Positions 1 through 5,993 of a stretch of 6,643 nucleotides of DNA are shown here, one piece after another (position 1 is the first letter of the stretch; every line of letters begins with the position of its first letter). The notes beneath the pieces were generated by a model that saw nothing but the letters and a program-made list of their open reading frames with translations, was not told the DNA's origin and searched no databases. The stretch is from an uncultured Lachnospiraceae bacterium (GTDB lineage: Bacteria > Bacillota_A > Clostridia > Lachnospirales > Lachnospiraceae), in the NCBI GenBank assembly GCA_947175285.1, contig CAMWMM010000284.1, positions 1 to 6,643 on the forward strand, read 5' to 3'. A program made the position numbers and the translations under genes.

Positions 1-104
1 CCCCATATCATATAAAACCGTGTTCCCGACTTAATACTGTAAATTAAGACGCAGTATCCGAAACAAAATAAACTGCATAAAACACATAAAATTTCTTTCT
101 TCAT
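1..104 (-). CDS. N-terminal fragment of an unidentified membrane or exported protein (runs off left edge)
   Basis: An open frame starts with ATG at 104-102 and stays open for 34 codons to the window edge. It is preceded by GAGG (111-114) with a 6-nt spacer. The visible protein starts with a short basic stretch (MKKE), then a hydrophobic, cysteine-rich segment at about residues 5-24, followed by KSGTRFYMIW. This fits a signal anchor or first transmembrane helix. The start lies 32 bp after the lipase stop with no hairpin between, so the two genes are probably co-transcribed. The family cannot be settled from 34 residues. The Y-S-x-K-S-G-T-x-F-Y-x-I-W pattern reminds me of the second-helix region of small YdcF/DUF218-type membrane proteins, but that is only an impression. 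The existence of the gene is moderately sure; its function is unknown. Confidence 0.6.
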   Translation of the reverse strand, partial: MKKEILCVLCSLFCFGYCVLIYSIKSGTRFYMIW

Positions 105-110
105 AAATAT

Positions 111-114
111 CCTC
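111..114 (-). promoter_or_regulatory. Ribosome binding site of the left-edge gene
   Basis: The minus strand reads GAGG, then 6 nt (ATATTT), then ATG at 104-102. The spacing is good and no other start with a better site lies nearby. This site is the main reason for calling a gene at the left edge. Confidence 0.55.
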
Positions 115-136
115 ATACTTTCTTTTTCGGCGTTAC

Positions 137-1507
137 TTAAAAACCATTTTTCTTTAAGTCTGCTACAAGGTTTACATAAAACTCCCGAACGTCAAATTCG
201 TGAAAATTCTCTCTGTTCAAATCAATCATATCCCCATGCGACACACCGCTTTTTCCATTTCCTCTCACGATCCTGTAGACATTCCCCCACAAAGCGGAGT
301 CTACGGAAACAAGTCCATCATTTTCTCCGTCAAAATACCGCACCAGATGATAAGTCATATTAAGCGGGAATCTGCCGCTTCGCGCCCTTTTCATTGAAGT
401 TGCCACACTCTGATAATAAACCTGTCCACAGTCAGGGAGCATCCGGTTTCTCTCTTCACAGCGCGCTGCTGTCAAGTCCGTTACGGCGCCGAGAAAATCC
501 GGGGAAGCATCTCCCAATTTACGAAGCGTCCCGTTATAACGCTCCGCCAGAAATCTGCGCAGGCTCTCCGGCGCTTTTTCCAGAAGATAATCTGCAAACA
601 GACATCCCCGGTGAGGCGTATTGATTGTCGTCAGTGAAGCCACATAATCCGCCGCGCCAAACCGGCTGATGGCACAACGCATATCCAATCCGCCTTTCGA
701 ATGGGCAATTACATTGACTTTACTGCACCCGGTCTCCGATACAATCTGTTTGATTCTATCCGCAAGTTCCTGCCCGCATACCTCTACGGATGCCGCAGAC
801 TGTTGATTTCCGTAATAGATAACCGCTCCGTTTCTCATCAGCTCTTTCGGAATCCTGCCCCAGTAATTGAAAAAACGGATATCCCGAAAGAAAACGCCAT
901 GCACCATGAGAATCGGATAGTTTGTATGACAAAGCTCGCTTTCTTTCCGAACGATGTCCAGTTCTTCTTTTTCCAGTTCTGTCTCATATTCCTGCCTTGC
1001 CAGAACGTACAATTTGCCAAAAAGGCATAAATTCACTACCGGCATCCACCAGCAAACAAGCAAAAGGACACGGTATCGAATTCCCATCTGCACTGACGTT
1101 GCCATCAGTCGCATACTGCCGTTCCATAACAGGATTCCCTCTCCGCATAGGCAAAGAATAATTGACAGCACATAATACAAAATCTTCCCAGTACTGTCAA
1201 AGGTCAGATAACGAGCAAGCCATACCAGCCACACCATGCTGACTATTGTAGTCAATCCCATATACAGTATCAGACCGCATCCCTTATCGAGCTGCTTTAA
1301 ACGTTTCCCGCATGTTTTCACATTTTCAGGATGTAACGATATGGGGGAAATATTCGCATATAGGAAAAAAAGCAGCGCTATCAGGAATAAAAACGCTGCT
1401 TTACTGCCAGTTACCCGTATACTCTGCAAAATACCCGTCATATTCATGCTGACGGAAAGCAAAATCACAAAAATCAGTATTTTCAGCTTATGTATAAATC
1501 TTTTCAT
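137..1507 (-). CDS. Membrane-anchored lipase/esterase, alpha/beta-hydrolase fold
   Basis: Predicted serine hydrolase of 456 aa acting on lipids or other esters; the substrate is unknown. The N-terminal third holds five hydrophobic segments at about residues 9-23, 38-53, 79-98, 109-128 and 147-170. A lipase-like domain follows, from about 195 to the end. Seen motifs: the oxyanion segment MVHG (His203-Gly204), the nucleophile elbow AHSKGG (Ser270), INTPHRG (295-301), DGENDGLVS with candidate acid Asp397, and VSHGDMIDL with candidate base His424. This order and spacing match true lipases related to bacterial families I.1/I.2 and I.5. Basic residues lie in the N-terminus and in the loops after segments 2 and 4, so the positive-inside rule puts the catalytic domain outside the cell. 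The frame can be extended to a GTG at 1543, but that has no ribosome site. ATG at 1507 has AAAAGG 6 nt upstream and gives a normal MKRFIHKLK start. It lies 73 bp after the lipoprotein gene. Confidence 0.85.
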   Translation of the reverse strand: MKRFIHKLKILIFVILLSVSMNMTGILQSIRVTGSKAAFLFLIALLFFLYANISPISLHPENVKTCGKRLKQLDKGCGLILYMGLTTIVSMVWLVWLARYLTFDSTGKILYYVLSIILCLCGEGILLWNGSMRLMATSVQMGIRYRVLLLVCWWMPVVNLCLFGKLYVLARQEYETELEKEELDIVRKESELCHTNYPILMVHGVFFRDIRFFNYWGRIPKELMRNGAVIYYGNQQSAASVEVCGQELADRIKQIVSETGCSKVNVIAHSKGGLDMRCAISRFGAADYVASLTTINTPHRGCLFADYLLEKAPESLRRFLAERYNGTLRKLGDASPDFLGAVTDLTAARCEERNRMLPDCGQVYYQSVATSMKRARSGRFPLNMTYHLVRYFDGENDGLVSVDSALWGNVYRIVRGNGKSGVSHGDMIDLNRENFHEFDVREFYVNLVADLKKNGF

Positions 1508-1513
1508 CTTGCA

Positions 1514-1519
1514 CCTTTT
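1514..1519 (-). promoter_or_regulatory. Ribosome binding site deciding the lipase start
   Basis: The minus strand reads AAAAGG, then a 6-nt spacer, then ATG at 1507-1505. The in-frame GTG 12 codons further upstream (1543-1541) follows only AT-rich DNA with no purine-rich site. I therefore place the start at 1507. Confidence 0.6.
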
Positions 1520-1522
1520 ATC

Positions 1523-1534
1523 ATAACCGGTTAT
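1523..1534. repeat. 12-bp perfect palindrome ATAACCGGTTAT upstream of the lipase gene
   Basis: ATAACCGGTTAT is its own reverse complement. It lies 4 nt upstream of the lipase ribosome site, within the 73-bp gap after the lipoprotein gene. It has no loop, so it would be a two-fold symmetric protein site rather than an RNA hairpin. The gap also carries TTAAGAAT twice on the minus strand (1533-1540 and 1555-1562, 22 bp apart). It could be an operator or chance in AT-rich DNA. Confidence 0.35.
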
Positions 1535-1580
1535 TCTTAACACCGAATTAGTAAATTCTTAATTTTTTATGAGTTTTATT

Positions 1581-2852
1581 TTAGGTAAAGCTGTCTGTCA
1601 CCCGTCCGGTTTCAAAAAACATATCCACCGCTTCCTGCGCCTCTTCTGACAAACCTGCCGTTTCTTCTTCGTCCTCAAATGCGGAATAGGCATAGAACAC
1701 ATACAGATTGTTATCATCTTCCGCTATATACAAAACACTATTTCCATCTTCTACCTCATCATTATCATGAATCGACATTTCCATAATGATAGTACGCCCA
1801 AGAAAAGTAATCCCCCCATCCATAAGCGTAACGTTATCAAATCCCTCCGCAAATTCCTCTTCAAACATCATCTGCATCTCATCCATATCCTCAAGAAATA
1901 TATCTACCATACCGAATGCCTCTTCCACTTCAGAAACAACAAAGCACACTCCCGCTTCTTCCAAATCGCCGTCCGGGGCAAAAAATGTCTCATAATCATC
2001 GCTCATATCCTCATCAATTTCCCATCCGTCCGGCAGTTTAAATGTAAGACAGTCCACGGTGTAGATATTTCCCATATACTTATCTTCAAATTTCTCTCTC
2101 TTTGCCTGCGCAAATGATTCATCCCAATGAATATCCATTTGATAGAATGAAGAGAGTTCTTCTATAATCTTTCCGGTTTCCTCTGTCGTATTCTCCGCGT
2201 CGATAGAGAGTGTGACAAGCGCCGTCACATTGTCTCCCAAATCATACAAACTATAAACTACATAATACGGTGCATAAGTATCTTCATACAAATCATATTC
2301 CATATAACTGACTTCACAGACTGCCGTATCCTCTGTTTCTTCTATATTTCCGACAATTACGTCATAATAGTTCTCGTAATACTCCATCTCACCCGTCACA
2401 TATTTATCCAGATTGGAGCGCAAAGAATAGTTTTCCGATTTATACTGTAAATACGGCTCCAAATTAACTTTCATATAAATTCCTGCCGCTTCGCTTCTGG
2501 CTGAAGCCCCCGAAACACGCGGTTTTTCTTCTTTTGGAATATAAACGGAAAACGTTTTTTCCTGCCTGGATGCCGTTTTTGCAGTAGAAATAAGTTCTTC
2601 TGTCAAATAGGTAAAATCCTGATAGCCGGAAGCCTCGGAAGAACCGAAAACAATGCCCTTTTTCGTTCCCGCAACTTCTACCTCTTTGTTTTCCTCTTCA
2701 TCACTATCTATGTCTTTCGTTAAGGTGAGGGCTGGCTCTTTATGCTCCCTGTTTACTGTGATATCAGACGCACTGGGTCTTTCACTTCCGCAAGCGGCAA
2801 GACATGCCATGATACCGATACTTGTTACCGCGATTACACATTTCTTTTTCAC
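1581..2852 (-). CDS. Acidic secreted lipoprotein of unknown function
   Basis: About 423 aa, anchored to the outer face of the membrane through a lipid on Cys21. The N-terminus is a typical lipoprotein signal: a basic KKK, a hydrophobic stretch (about 6-18) and the lipobox LAAC followed by GS. The mature chain is very acidic: by hand count about 97 Asp/Glu against about 26 Lys/Arg. A linker with a run of acidic residues (about 47-60) leads to two regions that look alike, about 101-237 (starting FSVYIPKE) and about 269-423 (starting LTFKLPDGW). Each goes from a short amphipathic strand to a tyrosine-rich strand pair and a final helix. They recall PsbP/Mog1-like domains, but no family can be named. 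The frame opens at ATG 2891, but only GTG 2852 has a ribosome site (AAGGAG, 6-nt spacer) and gives a normal signal length. It probably shares a transcript with the lipase. Its role may be envelope binding or partner support; this is inference. Confidence 0.8.
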   Translation of the reverse strand: MKKKCVIAVTSIGIMACLAACGSERPSASDITVNREHKEPALTLTKDIDSDEEENKEVEVAGTKKGIVFGSSEASGYQDFTYLTEELISTAKTASRQEKTFSVYIPKEEKPRVSGASARSEAAGIYMKVNLEPYLQYKSENYSLRSNLDKYVTGEMEYYENYYDVIVGNIEETEDTAVCEVSYMEYDLYEDTYAPYYVVYSLYDLGDNVTALVTLSIDAENTTEETGKIIEELSSFYQMDIHWDESFAQAKREKFEDKYMGNIYTVDCLTFKLPDGWEIDEDMSDDYETFFAPDGDLEEAGVCFVVSEVEEAFGMVDIFLEDMDEMQMMFEEEFAEGFDNVTLMDGGITFLGRTIIMEMSIHDNDEVEDGNSVLYIAEDDNNLYVFYAYSAFEDEEETAGLSEEAQEAVDMFFETGRVTDSFT

Positions 2853-2858
2853 TTCTAT

Positions 2859-2864
2859 CTCCTT
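2859..2864 (-). promoter_or_regulatory. Ribosome binding site deciding the lipoprotein GTG start
   Basis: The minus strand reads AAGGAG, then 6 nt (ATAGAA), then GTG at 2852-2850. The upstream in-frame ATG at 2891 has no such site and would add 13 charged residues before the signal peptide. GTG is clearly the better start. Confidence 0.75.
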
Positions 2865-2905
2865 GACCTTTCCTTTGCTCTTTCTCCTCATCAGTCATAA
2901 TTTAT

Positions 2906-2945
2906 GAATACAAATGCCGGTTTCCGCATTATAAGGAACCGGCAT
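2906..2945 (-). terminator. Probable Rho-independent terminator after the hybrid kinase gene
   Basis: Read on the minus strand, ATGCCGGTT pairs with AACCGGCAT (2937-2945 with 2914-2922) as a perfect 9-bp stem. It may extend by two more GC pairs past a bulged A, around a loop of about 9 nt. The hairpin starts 7 nt after the kinase stop and is followed by TTTGTATTC, a T-rich but broken tail. It therefore looks like a medium-strength terminator separating the signalling unit from the lipoprotein-lipase unit. I could not see a convincing promoter between it and the lipoprotein start, so read-through is possible. Confidence 0.6.
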
Positions 2946-2952
2946 CCGTATC

Positions 2953-5499
2953 TTATCTCAAGTATTTCTGCAGTACACGCATACATTCTGTCACATCGAT
3001 TGGCTTCGCTATATGAGCTGCCATACCGCATTCTTTACAACGCTGCGCATCATCGGAAAAAGCATCCGCCGTCATTGCAATAATCGGTATGTTATTATCC
3101 GGACGCTCTAATGCCTGAATTGCCTTTGTAGCATCATACCCATTCATAACGGGCATACGAATATCCATCAAAATTGCATCATAGTAGCCGATTTCGGAGG
3201 CTTCAAACATATCCAGGCATTCCTTTCCGTTCACGGCACGATGCAGTTCCATACCGGTTACTGACAGAATTGCACTTGCAACCTCCCAGTTTAAGTCAAT
3301 ATCCTCTGCCAGAAGAATCCGCTTTTCAGAAAAGTCCACATTACCAATATCATCTTCTCCCGTATTTGTATCGTCGTCTTCCGCATACTGCCGCAGACGC
3401 TGATACAGCGTTGACTTAAACAATGGTTTGGAAATAAATCCCTCAATCATGGAAGTATCTATATGTTCTTCCATATCGCTCCAGTCATAAGCTGAAATAA
3501 GGAAAATCGGAATATCCGAACCAACGCGCTTACGAATCTCCCTAACTGTCTCAACGCCGTCCATGTCAGGCATTTTCCAGTCAATGAAAATAAATCTATA
3601 GTCATCTTCTTTCCGGTGACGCTCTTCTATCATGTCAATAGCTGTTTTTCCATTCTGTGTCCACTCTGCATGAGTACCGAGTTCTTCAAGATTTGCAGCC
3701 GCGCTTTCGCATAACTGTTCATTGTCATCTACCACCAAAATATCCCATTCAGGCAGCTTCATTTCCTCCTCGCTGACATCCGCCCTCTGTAAATCCAGTG
3801 TAACATGGAATGTACTTCCTTTTCCCTGTTCACTTTGCACTTCAATGGTTCCGCCCATCAAGTCAACAATTTTCTTGGCGATGGAAGTACCCAGACCGCT
3901 TCCTACAACATGTCTTACCTGATCCGTTTCCTCTCTTGCAAAAGTATCCCAAATCTTTTTCTGGAATTCCGGTGACATGCCGATTCCCGTATCTACTACC
4001 AGAAAATGCGTTCTGATAAACTCATTGCTCATCGGTATCTCTTCCTGATACATATAGATATCGACACGACCGCCCACCGGCGTAAATTTTACGGCATTGG
4101 ATAACAGGTTTAACAAAACCTGATTCAATCGTACACTGTCGCAAATAACATTTTCAGAAAAAATATCACGGATAAATATATCAAAAATCTGATTTTTCTC
4201 ACTTATTTGCGGTTGAATAATATTCACAAGGTCGTCCATCTGTTCCCGCAAAGAAACCGGTACCTTGTTCAGCACCATTTTACCGCTGTCAATTTTAGAC
4301 ATATCCAGTACGTCATTAATCAGCCCAAGTAAATGTTTACTGGAAAGGCTGATTTTTTTCAAACATTCATCTACTCTTTCTTTATCATTAATATTCTTCT
4401 GCGCGATTCCCGTCATACCGATAATCGCATTCATCGGTGTGCGGATATCATGACTCATACTGGCTAGAAAATCACTCTTTGCCATATTCGCATGAACCGC
4501 TTCTTTTCTTGCTTTTGCCAGTTCAGCAATCTGTCTCCTTGATAACCGGTAGTACAACAGGAAGATAACCGCCATGGCAATAAAGATAATCAAAATGGAA
4601 GCAAAAGTAATCCCAAGACGCAGTGCAGACAAATCCGAAACAGATTTTGTCAAAAATTCCGTTGGCATGGCACAGACTAAATACCAGTCGGAATTACCGG
4701 GAAGCGGCGCACCATATATCTGTCTTTCCCCCGCGCCCATCTTTACCGGAGTAAAATACTCCATATTTTCTTCCATTGCGGCTTTCAGTTCCCGCACATA
4801 GTCTTCTGGCGTTTTGCCATCTAATGCCTCATACTGCTTCCGTATTCTGTCAAAATAAGTTTCCTTGTACGCATCTGCATTCCGGATAACAAAATTCCCA
4901 TCCCTGTCAATAATATGGTAATACAGCATGGCAGCCTCGTCAGGACGGAATAAAACCTCATCCAGATATTCTGCCGGAAAACCGGCAATCACAGCCAGAC
5001 TCGTCTTACCGTCTTTCATCGGATAAGCTGCCTTAATACCGAGTAAAATAATCTTGCTTCCGTCATCCAGTGCAGCGGATGTTACTACTCTTCCATCATC
5101 TCTGATACACTCCATGATATGTTCATCACCAAACACATCAATTTCATCTCCGTATATGGTTTCACAGTCATTTTTCCCTGCATAGAGCGCTAAATAAGAA
5201 AAGTTTCTGACCTGAGCACTGAAACTTAATTCCTCTAAAAACGCCTCGCCATATGTTGCATTTTCAGGCGGCGTCTGTTCTATTAATCCGTCAACCTGCT
5301 CAAAATGCAGTTCCATAATAGAATCAAAATTATGTTCAATCTGGCGGTTCATCTCAGACATATAAGTATAGCTGATGTTTGTAATGGATTGTTCTGTTTT
5401 TTGGGACATAAAAACAGTCAGCCCAACGAATACGATGATGCTGATACACACAATACTTATGATACTGCCTCTGTACAACTTCGCTATCCTGTTATCCAT
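2953..5499 (-). CDS. Membrane hybrid sensor histidine kinase with two receiver domains
   Basis: An 848-aa sensor that autophosphorylates on His and passes the phosphate to its own Asp residues. Domains in order: membrane helix 13-32; extracytoplasmic sensor about 33-290 of double-Cache type (note IIDRDGNFVIRN at 196-207 and the downstream WYLVCAMP); membrane helix about 296-318; HisKA with SMSHDIRTPMN (His350); HATPase with N-box LLNLLSNAVKFTP (Asn468), G1 box DTGIG (503-507) and G2 box GSGLGTS (533-539). Receiver 1 spans about 586-703 (acidic pair Asp591/Asp592, phospho-Asp640 in FIDWKMP, Ser669, Lys691). Receiver 2 spans about 726-847 (Glu732/Asp733, Asp779 in LMDIRMP, Thr810, Lys832). Both receivers look intact. 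It has no fused Hpt domain, but a separate Hpt gene ends 38 bp upstream, so the two very likely form one phosphorelay. The start at 5499 has GGTGGGG upstream. The ligand and final output are unknown. A terminator follows closely. Confidence 0.95.
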   Translation of the reverse strand: MDNRIAKLYRGSIISIVCISIIVFVGLTVFMSQKTEQSITNISYTYMSEMNRQIEHNFDSIMELHFEQVDGLIEQTPPENATYGEAFLEELSFSAQVRNFSYLALYAGKNDCETIYGDEIDVFGDEHIMECIRDDGRVVTSAALDDGSKIILLGIKAAYPMKDGKTSLAVIAGFPAEYLDEVLFRPDEAAMLYYHIIDRDGNFVIRNADAYKETYFDRIRKQYEALDGKTPEDYVRELKAAMEENMEYFTPVKMGAGERQIYGAPLPGNSDWYLVCAMPTEFLTKSVSDLSALRLGITFASILIIFIAMAVIFLLYYRLSRRQIAELAKARKEAVHANMAKSDFLASMSHDIRTPMNAIIGMTGIAQKNINDKERVDECLKKISLSSKHLLGLINDVLDMSKIDSGKMVLNKVPVSLREQMDDLVNIIQPQISEKNQIFDIFIRDIFSENVICDSVRLNQVLLNLLSNAVKFTPVGGRVDIYMYQEEIPMSNEFIRTHFLVVDTGIGMSPEFQKKIWDTFAREETDQVRHVVGSGLGTSIAKKIVDLMGGTIEVQSEQGKGSTFHVTLDLQRADVSEEEMKLPEWDILVVDDNEQLCESAAANLEELGTHAEWTQNGKTAIDMIEERHRKEDDYRFIFIDWKMPDMDGVETVREIRKRVGSDIPIFLISAYDWSDMEEHIDTSMIEGFISKPLFKSTLYQRLRQYAEDDDTNTGEDDIGNVDFSEKRILLAEDIDLNWEVASAILSVTGMELHRAVNGKECLDMFEASEIGYYDAILMDIRMPVMNGYDATKAIQALERPDNNIPIIAMTADAFSDDAQRCKECGMAAHIAKPIDVTECMRVLQKYLR

Positions 5500-5537
5500 T
5501 TTAATTCCCCACCAGTTAAAAAAAACTATTTTTCACG

Positions 5538-5891
5538 CTATTCATTATATTTCTCAATGCAGGCAATAATTTTTTCCTGTACAGGTAAAACCTCTTTCAA
5601 AATCGTTCTTGCCTCTTCAGGCTTGCCGGCTCTCAGTAAGTCAACAACTTTTGTATATGCTTCATAGACAGGCGTAAGGGAAAGGTTTCCTGAAACACCT
5701 TTTATCGCATGTGTCTTTTCTATAACATCATTATAATCGTTTCCATCAAAATCTGCATCAACTTTATAAGTATTAATGGATTTTGTAAAAGAACCCAGTA
5801 ACTTTATGTATAACTTTTCATTTCCGCCAATCCTCTTTAAGCCTCCGTCAACGTCAACATCCAACGTCTTCAGTTCTTCCAATAAACTCAT
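5538..5891 (-). CDS. Stand-alone Hpt (histidine phosphotransfer) protein
   Basis: A small cytoplasmic protein of 117 aa, the usual length for a lone Hpt domain. It relays phosphate between receiver aspartates. The key motif is THAIKGVSGNLSL, with phospho-acceptor His61, Lys64 and Gly65 matching the H-x-x-K-G pattern. The N-terminal GGLKRIGGNEKLYIKLLGSF (16-35) and the C-terminal helices fit the four-helix-bundle family. It has no kinase or ATP-binding part. The ATG at 5891 follows a strong AAGGAGG (5901-5907) with a 9-nt spacer. The gene lies directly upstream of the hybrid kinase, with 38 bp between and no terminator, so co-expression and partnership are likely. It probably carries phosphate between the two receivers, or from the kinase to a regulator encoded elsewhere; the direction cannot be read from sequence. 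Confidence 0.92.
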   Translation of the reverse strand: MSLLEELKTLDVDVDGGLKRIGGNEKLYIKLLGSFTKSINTYKVDADFDGNDYNDVIEKTHAIKGVSGNLSLTPVYEAYTKVVDLLRAGKPEEARTILKEVLPVQEKIIACIEKYNE

Positions 5892-5923
5892 ACAGCATAT
5901 CCTCCTTGCCTGGTTTCATGTAC

Positions 5924-5965
5924 AATTTCGGCACAGGAACCAACTTCCGCTCCTGTGCCGGAATT
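5924..5965. other. Strong inverted repeat between the chemoreceptor and Hpt genes
   Basis: CGGCACAGGA (5929-5938) pairs perfectly with TCCTGTGCCG (5951-5960) across a 12-nt loop. AATT pairs extend the stem on the outer side to 15 positions, with one G-U wobble when read as plus-strand RNA and a C-A mismatch when read as minus-strand RNA. A T-run (ACTTTTTTATT, 5965-5975) follows on the plus strand. The minus-strand side downstream (AAATTGTACATG) is not T-rich. The hairpin lies between the chemoreceptor stop and the Hpt ribosome site, 16 nt from the latter. It may be a transcript stabiliser, an attenuator, or a terminator for antisense transcripts. Confidence 0.65.
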
Positions 5966-5993
5966 ACTTTTTTATTCTGTTTCTAAATCATAA

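Noticed and set aside
701..1030. Plus-strand open frame of 109 codons opposite the lipase domain
   Set aside because: The lipase frame carries the nucleophile and oxyanion motifs here; the opposite frame shows nothing recognisable.
1520..1525. TATGAT on the minus strand as a possible -10 promoter box for the lipase
   Set aside because: No acceptable -35 lies 16-18 bp upstream, and the transcript would start at the ribosome site itself, leaving no leader.
1767..2117. Plus-strand open frame of 116 codons inside the lipoprotein gene
   Set aside because: It lies opposite a gene with a clear signal peptide and ribosome site, and its His/Lys-rich composition is the mirror of acidic codons on the other strand.
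4972..4987. Short perfect hairpin TGCCGG-AAAA-CCGGCA
   Set aside because: It lies deep inside the kinase sensor coding region, has a 6-bp stem, has no T-tract placed to matter, and is explained by codons for a Pro/Gly/Ala stretch.
5305..5667. Plus-strand open frame of 120 codons across the kinase start and Hpt end
   Set aside because: It overlaps two well-supported minus-strand genes and the gap between them, shows no recognisable motif, and fits a shadow frame.
5923..5932. GCCGAAATT on the minus strand as a possible flagellar sigma (sigma-28/SigD) -10 box ahead of Hpt
   Set aside because: No TAAA-like -35 lies at the required distance, and the match comes from one arm of the inverted repeat.
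5854..5943. 29-codon minus-strand frame starting at TTG inside the hairpin loop, behind AGGAG, overlapping the Hpt start
   Set aside because: The start is a weak codon, the peptide shows no features, and the AGGAG is part of the inverted repeat. It could be a leader peptide, but nothing beyond position supports it.
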